A program made the translations under genes and the position numbers. Positions 14,663 to 19,579 of a stretch of 19,579 nucleotides of DNA are shown one piece after another. Source of the DNA: CBDCME01 sp965218865 (GTDB lineage Bacteria; Pseudomonadota; Alphaproteobacteria; JAAXGF01); contig CBDCME010000024.1 of NCBI GenBank assembly GCA_965218865.1, forward strand, positions 1 to 19,579. The letters run 5' to 3'. How positions within the stretch are numbered: the stretch's first letter is position 1; each line of letters begins with the position of its first letter. The notes beneath the pieces are model-generated. The model made no database searches, had not been told where the DNA came from, and was given only the letters and a program-made list of their open reading frames with translations.

Positions 14663-14913
14663 GGTCGAGGATTCCCGATTTCAATTGGGCGTCGTTTGAA
14701 TTCGTGAGGGGAGCCGCATCGGTCGCGAGGACGCGAAAGCCGGCACAAGTTTCCGATTCAGCGAAATACGAACTGGCCCAACGAGCCGAATTCCGGGTGG
14801 CGTGAAAAAGCCGAAATCATGGCGAACCTCGATTCCGGATATCATCGTCGAGAACCGTATTCGGCATCTTTCGCGCACCAACGATCCACCCAATGGCACA
14901 TTTGTTTTCGCAC

Positions 14914-15108
14914 CTATTTGTCCATCGGAGCGACGATGTCGCCATTAATGCGGATGAGGTCCATGCCTTGGAGCCAAAACACGGCGCGACGAATATTGCT
15001 TCCCGATATGCCCGCCGTCCGCCGTTTGAACAGAAACCTCAACTCCGCCATTGTCGAGCATAACCACTCCCTAACCCCGTTCGGGGCTGAACCATTTGAC
15101 GGTTCCAA
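14914..15108 (-). pseudogene. Remnant of a winged-helix family member
   Basis: The minus-strand frame contains VREWLCSTMAELRF, then GISGSNIRRAVFWLQGMDLI and RINGDIVAP, and stops at 14914. It aligns with the winged-helix segment of the other members (VLRRIVCWIA; SETNVKKAIEKLRSMGLV), including the helix-1 cysteine. There is no signal peptide and no C-x5-C tail, and the frame is open upstream into fragment B. It is best seen as a truncated paralogue. An independent small DNA-binding protein starting at a TTG (15108) is the alternative. Confidence 0.45.
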
Positions 15109-15130
15109 CTGACATTCGATTTCCGCGATT

Positions 15131-15157
15131 AAAAAAGCCGGTCTAACGAGCCGGCTT
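15131..15157 (-). terminator. Rho-independent terminator, minus strand
   Basis: Read on the minus strand, AAGCCGG pairs with CCGGCTT around a 9-nt loop, and six T residues start within the stem end and run on (complement of 15131-15136). The stop codon of fragment B lies in the loop. The shape is classical and would end transcripts coming from the right. Confidence 0.65.
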
Positions 15158-15328
15158 CGGAACGGTTGGAAAAGATTGCCTCCTTAGGCCTATCATTCGC
15201 ACCATACGCTCAATCATTTCTCGTGGATACATTAATCGCCAATCTGAAACACGTTCGTCGTGTGTCGATCGTGCAAAAATCCTAGGTGTGCCCCGCCGAT
15301 CGGGCGATTGGCATGAGCAAGACGGAGA
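15131..15328 (-). pseudogene. Decayed 3' gene fragment B
   Basis: The minus-strand frame reads RVSDWRLMYPREMIERMV, then a diverged stretch, then FPTVPKPAR and a stop inside the terminator loop. It matches fragment A at 9510-9744 in the VS--R--YP-E-IE-M block and in VPKPA. The MITE-like copy 2 abuts its upstream end, so the 5' part was lost or displaced. The original function is unknown. Confidence 0.4.
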
Positions 15329-15437
15329 CTAGTGCATCGACCCAAACGGAGGCGACAGCCGAAGTTTGGAAAGTTGATGCATCGACAAAGGCCTGGTGCA
15401 CGGGGGCGTGAACGAAGTGAATGCACCGGTGCACTAG
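15329..15437. repeat. MITE-like 109-bp repeat, copy 2
   Basis: It has the same length, orientation and CTAGTGCA-type ends as copy 1 (7705-7813). The differences I noticed are GATGCATC for GAGGCCTC in the centre and one base near the right end (GCACCGG for GCGCCGG). The central change makes the pairing between GTGCATCGAC and GTTGATGCAT better in this copy. It ends 28 bp before the IS1595 target duplication. Confidence 0.75.
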
Positions 15438-16298
15438 TGTCCTGATTTCAGGAATAACCAGTCATATTTCTACCTGATTACGCATTTTCCTCCGCGGATT
15501 TGGTATGGTACAAAAAGTGAACATTCGGTGGTTTTTCAGGAGGTTTGCGATGTCGAGGAATGCGGTTCAGTTGGGGTTGAGTTTGGGGCGGTTTCGTGAA
15601 CTTAGCGAGGAGAAATGTCGGGCGGTGGTATTCGGCTGGCGCTGGCCGAAGGGTTTTGTTTGTCCCCGCTGTGCCGGTGATCGCTACAGCGAGCACAAGA
15701 GTCGGCGGCTGTATCAGTGCAGCGGCTGCCATTACCAGGTGTCGTTGACGGCGGGGACGATCTTTCATGCGACCCACCTGGCGCTGATCGTATGGTTCGA
15801 GGCGCTCTACCTGATCAGCCAGTCGAAGAAAGGGATTTCCAGCCTCGAATTGGGGCGCCGGCTCGGGGTCAGCTACAATACGGCGTGGAAGATGCATCAC
15901 AAACTGATGCAGGTGATGCTTGAACGCGAGGAAAACAAGCCGCTGGGCGGCGAGGGCAAGCGGATCGAGATCGACGACGCCTATCTGGGGGGCGCCCGGC
16001 GCGGCGGTAAGCGGGGCCGTGGCGCACCCGGCAAAACGCCTTTCGTGGCCGCCGTGGAAACCACCGCGAGGGTCGGCCGCACCGGCTCAAGCTCACCCGG
16101 GTGAAGGGCTTCCGCAAGGCAGAGATCGAGAAAATGTCGCGCCGCGTCTTGACCCCGGGAAGCACCGTCGTCAGCGACGGCCTGAGCTGCTTCACCGCCG
16201 TCACCGCGGCTGGCTGCAGCCATTATCCCGCCGTTACCGGCAGCGGACCCCAGGCCGCCAAATGGGCCGCCTTCAAATGGGTCAATACGACCCTCGGT

Positions 16299-17867
16299 AG
16301 TCGCCCGTGAAGAACGTGTAAGCGGCTGATGTTGGTAGCTCTTTCGGTTTGGCGAAGTAATCGGATTTGCAAGAAAACGGGTTTTGGGCCTGAAAAGCTT
16401 GCGATTTGAAATAATTGATTTTGGGGATTCCCTTCCGTTGCGGAACGTGATTCTCTGCTCCCGTCGATTGGGATTGGAGAACTGTGATGAAGCCATCGCG
16501 CAAGGTGTCATCGGGAATAGAGGACCTGTTCCGCTCGCGGTTCGAAAACATCATCAACCTGCGCCACGAGTTGGTGGTGTTGGGGGGCCGGATCGCGTGG
16601 ACTTTCTTCGACGAGACCTATGAAGCCTTGTATTCGGAGGAGGGTCGGCCGGGGGTCCCGACGCGGTTGATGGTTGGGCTGCACATCCTCAAGCATATGT
16701 TCGATCTCTCGGATGAGGAGGTCTGCGAGCGCTGGGTCTACGACCCATACTTCCAGTGCTTCTGCGGCGAAGAGTACTTTCAGCATGAGCTGCCCATGGA
16801 GCGCTCGTCGATGACCCGGTGGCGGGACCGGATCGGGCCGGAAGGTTTGGAGAAGGTATTCCAGGAGAGCCTGGCCGTGGCCCACCGGGTGGGGGCGCTG
16901 CGGGAGAAGGACCTCGAGCGGGTGACGGTGGACACCACCGTACAAGAGAAGGCGATTGCCTTTCCGACCGACGCCAAACTGATGCAACGAGCCCGCGAGC
17001 GGCTGGTGCGACTGGCACGGGAGCACGGCATTGCCCTGCGTCAGTCCTATACCCGCCTGGGCAAGAGGGCGTTGATCATGCAAGGCCGCTACCGCCATGC
17101 CAAACAGCACAAGCGGGCCAACAAGGCCCTGCGCAAGCTCAAGACCTATCTCGGGCGCACCGTCCGCGACATCCGCCGCAAGACGGCCCAGGAGGAGAGC
17201 CTACGGGATACCTTCCGCCGCCCCTTGTGGCTGGCCGAGCGGGTGTCGACCCAGAAGCGGCGCGACCCCTTGCCCAAGGTCTATTCGCTCCACGCGCCCG
17301 AGGTCGAATGCATCGGCAAAGGGAAGGCGCACAAGCCGTACGAGTTCGGCTGCAAGGTCTCCGTGGCGGCGACCAATTCCCGCCCCCCCGGCGGCCAGTT
17401 CGTCGCCCACGTCAAGGCCTTCCACGGCAATCCCTATGATGGCCACACCTTGAGGCAGGTGATCGAAGAGATGGAACGCTGGACGGGGATATCGGCCGAG
17501 CGCATCTATGTCGACAAGGGATACCAGGGCCACGATTACCCCAACAAACACCGCGTCTTTAGATCAGGACCAGAAACGCGGCATCACGCCGACGATCAAG
17601 AAGGAGCTCAGGCGGCGCTCCGCCGTCGAGGCCGTGATCGGACATCTCAAGAGCGATGGCAGGCTGGGGCGCAACTTCCTCAAAGGCCGCGACGGCGACA
17701 AGATCAACGCCATCCTCGCCGGCGCCGGCTACAACTACCGCCTTGTCCTCAAATGGCTGAGGCGTTTGTTTGTCCAAATCCTGGCCGCGCTCCTCAGCGA
17801 CATCTCGCACCCCACCGCAAACCCAATCGCCGCTTCAGCTTGAAATCAGGGTTCTTCACGGACGACT
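16299..17867 (+). mobile_element. IS5-family insertion sequence, copy 2
   Basis: The 1569-bp element has the same ends as copy 1 and a 4-bp target duplication, CGGT (16295-16298 and 17868-17871). It is inserted in the IS1595 transposase gene. It is one base longer than copy 1 because of an extra A at 17569. Near identity with copy 1 indicates recent movement of one of them. Confidence 0.93.
16487..17843 (+). pseudogene. IS5-family transposase, frameshifted before the catalytic Glu
   Basis: It is identical to the copy-1 transposase apart from a few substitutions (Ala162 to Asp; Val to Ile in VECVGKG; Asp to Gly near the end) and one extra A at 17569. The insertion lies after YVDKGYQG and RVFRSG. 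The frame then leaves the family sequence and runs out of the element, while the correct frame (QKRGITPTIKKELRRRSAVEAVIGHLK) continues separately to 17843. The catalytic Glu is lost from the main product, so this copy could move only with enzyme supplied by copy 1. Confidence 0.9.
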
Positions 17868-18046
17868 CGGTAACGTCAAGAACAGCCTCCGCGGGACCCC
17901 ATCCGTCCCAAGCACGCACCGCGATACCTGGCCCAGTTCGAATACCGCTTCAATCGCCGCTACCGCCTGGACGAGATGATCCCCCGCCTCGCCTGGGCCG
18001 CCCTACGCACCCCGCCCATGCCCTACAACCTCCTCAAACTCGCGGA

Positions 18047-19509
18047 GGCGATGTCCCATGCTCTGTTGAAAAAGGCGAGGCAGGCATGGTTGGGCTTCGA
18101 GGCTAGGCGGCCTCTTTGATGGTTTCAATGGCGCTTTTCGCTTTTGCCTTTTTCACGTGATCCTCGAGGGCAGCTCTGAGGATGGGGAGTTGCCGGTAGG
18201 CCTTGAGGCGACGGAAGGTCTTTTGGGCTTCCAGGAGGCCGGCGGCGGTCCATTGCAAGGCCATCTCGGCGTTGCGCCAGCGCTTGACATTGTGCTGCAC
18301 CATCCTGACCGTTCCCAAGGCATTCTCGATGGCGTTGGTGCAGGCCAAGGAGCGCCTGAGCTTGGGCGGCAGGCCCAAGCGGATCACGGTGAGGATCTCA
18401 TCCAGGCCCTCCAGGATGGAAGCCGAAACGCCGGGGGCCTCGGTCTCCAGGCGGCGCGCCAGGTTCTTCATGAGGCGTTCGGCTTTCTCGGCATCGTCTT
18501 GGTCCCAGGCTTGCCTGAGCGCCTTCTTGACGCCGGCATGAAGGCTTTCGTCGAGGCGCTCGATGATGTTGCGGCCCTTGTGGACCTGGCAGCGCTGGAG
18601 GGCGGCCACCGGCCCGAAGGTCCGCTTGATCGCCTTGGAGAGCGCCTTGGCGCCGTCGACGATGAAGAGCCGGGGCACTTCCGGGTCGAGGCCGCGGGCG
18701 GTCAGGTTGTCGAGCAGCGCCTGCACCGTGGCGGCATTCTCCGTGGCACCTTCGGCCAGGCCTAGAACATGCTTCTCGCCCGCGCCGTCGATGCCAATAG
18801 CTGCCAGCAACACGTGATCGCCGACGTGCAGCCCGTCGATCTGGATGACCAGGAGATCGAGATCCGAAAGGTCGCTGGCCAGGAAGGCCTTCAGCTTCTT
18901 GCGCGTCATGGCCACGAAGCGCCGCGAGACCGCGGACTTCGAGGTCGCATCGCCCGCGCGTGCCGGCAAGTCGCCGCTGGCCTCGCCGGGCAGGCGCACG
19001 GCGCGCGCGTACTTGCGGGTCGAAACCGTAAGCAGCATGATGTTCATCGCCCAGGACTGCAAAAGCGCCGGGTCCGAGAGCAACTCCCAGCTCGGCAAGC
19101 TCATCTCCTTGCCCGCAAGATCGCGCACCCGCGGGCGCGTCAGCTTCACCTTGCCCCCGTGATAGGCAATCTCGCTCTGGGTTGTCCCCCAGCGATGGCC
19201 CTGCCGCTCGGCCGTGCGGGCGTGGCGCGCTCCGCAGAGCACCTCGCTATCCTCGTCCAGCATCTCGCCCAGGGTCTCCACCCCGGCCAACAGGCAAAAG
19301 CGATCCACGCTCATGCGCAGATCATCAAAAGCCTCCGGCAAGGCCGGCGGCAACAGCGGAAGCGGGATCTCCAACAGTTTCGAAAGGCGGCTGTTCCGTG
19401 TAGTCTTGGTCATGGCGTCGTTCTCCTTGATGGATTCAACACCCAGAGCCTAACGGTTCCAGGCGAATGACGCCTACCTCACTTTTTCAACACCAGCCGG
19501 GACATTGCC
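18047..19509 (-). mobile_element. IS256-family insertion sequence, copy 2
   Basis: The 1463-bp element is inverted relative to copy 1 and has the same terminal repeats. The flanking octamers CTCGCGGA (18039-18046) and ATAGCGGA (19510-19517) differ at two positions. Reading of the IS1595 gene shows the original must have been CTCGCGGA, so the right-hand octamer has changed. It is inserted in the last codons of the IS1595 transposase gene. Confidence 0.88.
18103..19413 (-). CDS. IS256-family (mutator-type) transposase, intact
   Basis: The 436-residue enzyme moves its element by copy-out/paste-in transposition. ATG 19413 has AAGGAG eight bases upstream. Catalytic residues are Asp193 (QIDGLH), Asp253 (IVDGAKAL) and Glu363 (TNAIEN). 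CQVHK (275-279) and the RRSLACTNAIENALGTVR block are typical of the family. The C-terminus is complete (FRRLKAYRQLP, then IETIKEAA), unlike copy 1 at 3998 where one T is missing. This copy is the likely source of active transposase. It reads opposite to the IS1595 gene that it interrupts. Confidence 0.93.
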   Translation of the reverse strand: MTKTTRNSRLSKLLEIPLPLLPPALPEAFDDLRMSVDRFCLLAGVETLGEMLDEDSEVLCGARHARTAERQGHRWGTTQSEIAYHGGKVKLTRPRVRDLAGKEMSLPSWELLSDPALLQSWAMNIMLLTVSTRKYARAVRLPGEASGDLPARAGDATSKSAVSRRFVAMTRKKLKAFLASDLSDLDLLVIQIDGLHVGDHVLLAAIGIDGAGEKHVLGLAEGATENAATVQALLDNLTARGLDPEVPRLFIVDGAKALSKAIKRTFGPVAALQRCQVHKGRNIIERLDESLHAGVKKALRQAWDQDDAEKAERLMKNLARRLETEAPGVSASILEGLDEILTVIRLGLPPKLRRSLACTNAIENALGTVRMVQHNVKRWRNAEMALQWTAAGLLEAQKTFRRLKAYRQLPILRAALEDHVKKAKAKSAIETIKEAA

Positions 19510-19579
19510 ATAGCGGAGCAAAGTGCGTAATCAGGTATTTCTATTGGTGTGGATTGTGAGTTTAGGCCCTCGATCCGCA

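Larger units (their letters stand above)
15550..19530 (+). pseudogene. IS1595-family transposase, split and frameshifted
   Basis: ATG 15550 follows AGGAGG. The N-terminus carries a zinc ribbon (CPRC and CSGC) and a helix-turn-helix (LGRRLGVSYNTAWKMHHKL). The ISXO2-like catalytic domain starts at EIDDAYLGG. One G is missing near 16062, shifting the frame; the new frame gives LKLTRVKGFRKAEIEKM and SDGLSCF. The IS5 copy is inserted within WVNTTLG-NVKNSL, next to the conserved catalytic Asn region. A further deletion lies near 17898. The remainder (RPKHAPRYLAQFEYRFNRRY, then PPMPYNLLKLAE) runs into the IS256 copy. Beyond that copy, the last codons EQSA and a TAA (19528-19530) lie inside the right terminal repeat. 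Confidence 0.88.
15473..19535 (+). mobile_element. IS1595-family element interrupted by IS5 and IS256 insertions
   Basis: The outer ends are inverted repeats: CCTGATTACGCATTTTCCTCC on the left, and the right end in reverse complement matches it except at two positions. The 8-bp target duplication TATTTCTA flanks it (15465-15472 and 19536-19543). Removing the IS5 copy with its 4-bp duplication and the IS256 copy with its 8-bp duplication leaves 1019 bp, the normal size for this family. The order of events is therefore IS1595 first, then the two others. Confidence 0.92.

Noticed and set aside
14914..15108. Remnant of the cyclophilin-like domain
   Set aside because: The segment GISGSNIRRAVFWLQGMDLI aligns better with the recognition-helix region of the winged-helix family, and the cysteine in EWLC fits helix 1.
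16487..17843. Programmed frameshift in the IS5 transposase
   Set aside because: Copy 1 encodes the same protein in one uninterrupted frame, so the extra A in copy 2 is a mutation.

Overview
This window is a GC-rich bacterial accessory region dominated by insertion sequences. The transposase types (IS5, IS256, IS1595, IS110 and ISAs1 families), the GC-rich codon use and the plasmid-type genes suggest a proteobacterium, perhaps an alphaproteobacterium. That assignment is inference, because there is no rRNA or core gene here. I see no tRNA, rRNA or CRISPR array. Many reading frames are broken, so this looks like a decaying region or island.

Layout from left to right. A secreted winged-helix-like protein (37-585) is followed by an intact IS5-family element (636-2203). 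A small plasmid/ICE-like remnant comes next (2503-3817): GC-rich tandem repeats, a ribbon-helix-helix protein, a small unknown protein and a truncated ArdC-like antirestriction gene. An IS256 copy with a frameshifted transposase (3902-5362) follows, then an exported PEBP/YbhB-like protein and a second secreted winged-helix protein (6538-7044). After these lie a decayed VOC gene, a decayed membrane-protein gene split by a 109-bp MITE-like repeat, and a secreted winged-helix/cyclophilin-like fusion on the minus strand (8542-9468). Next are an IS110-type element with a frameshifted transposase, and a broken winged-helix paralogue split by an ISAs1-type element whose transposase carries an N-terminal DruA (DUF4338) domain (11759-13838). 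Then come a large perfect hairpin, another secreted winged-helix gene (14219-14662), a further remnant, and the second MITE copy. The right end is one IS1595 element (15473-19535) that contains a second IS5 copy and a second IS256 copy as nested insertions.

The most interesting signal is a paralogous family scattered between the insertion sequences. Four open genes and two remnants encode, or encoded, small proteins. The four open genes have a Sec-type signal peptide. All members with the relevant region have a cysteine in the first helix of a winged-helix-like fold, and the five with a preserved C-terminal part of that domain have a C-x5-C pair. One member is fused to a cyclophilin-like domain. 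A DNA-binding-type fold in exported, probably disulfide-bonded proteins is unexpected, and I cannot name a described family for it.

The insertion history can be read from target duplications: AATT and CGGT for the two IS5 copies, GTCGCTAT for IS256 copy 1, an 11-bp repeat for ISAs1 and TATTTCTA for IS1595. The IS5 and IS256 pairs each contain one intact and one frameshifted transposase gene.
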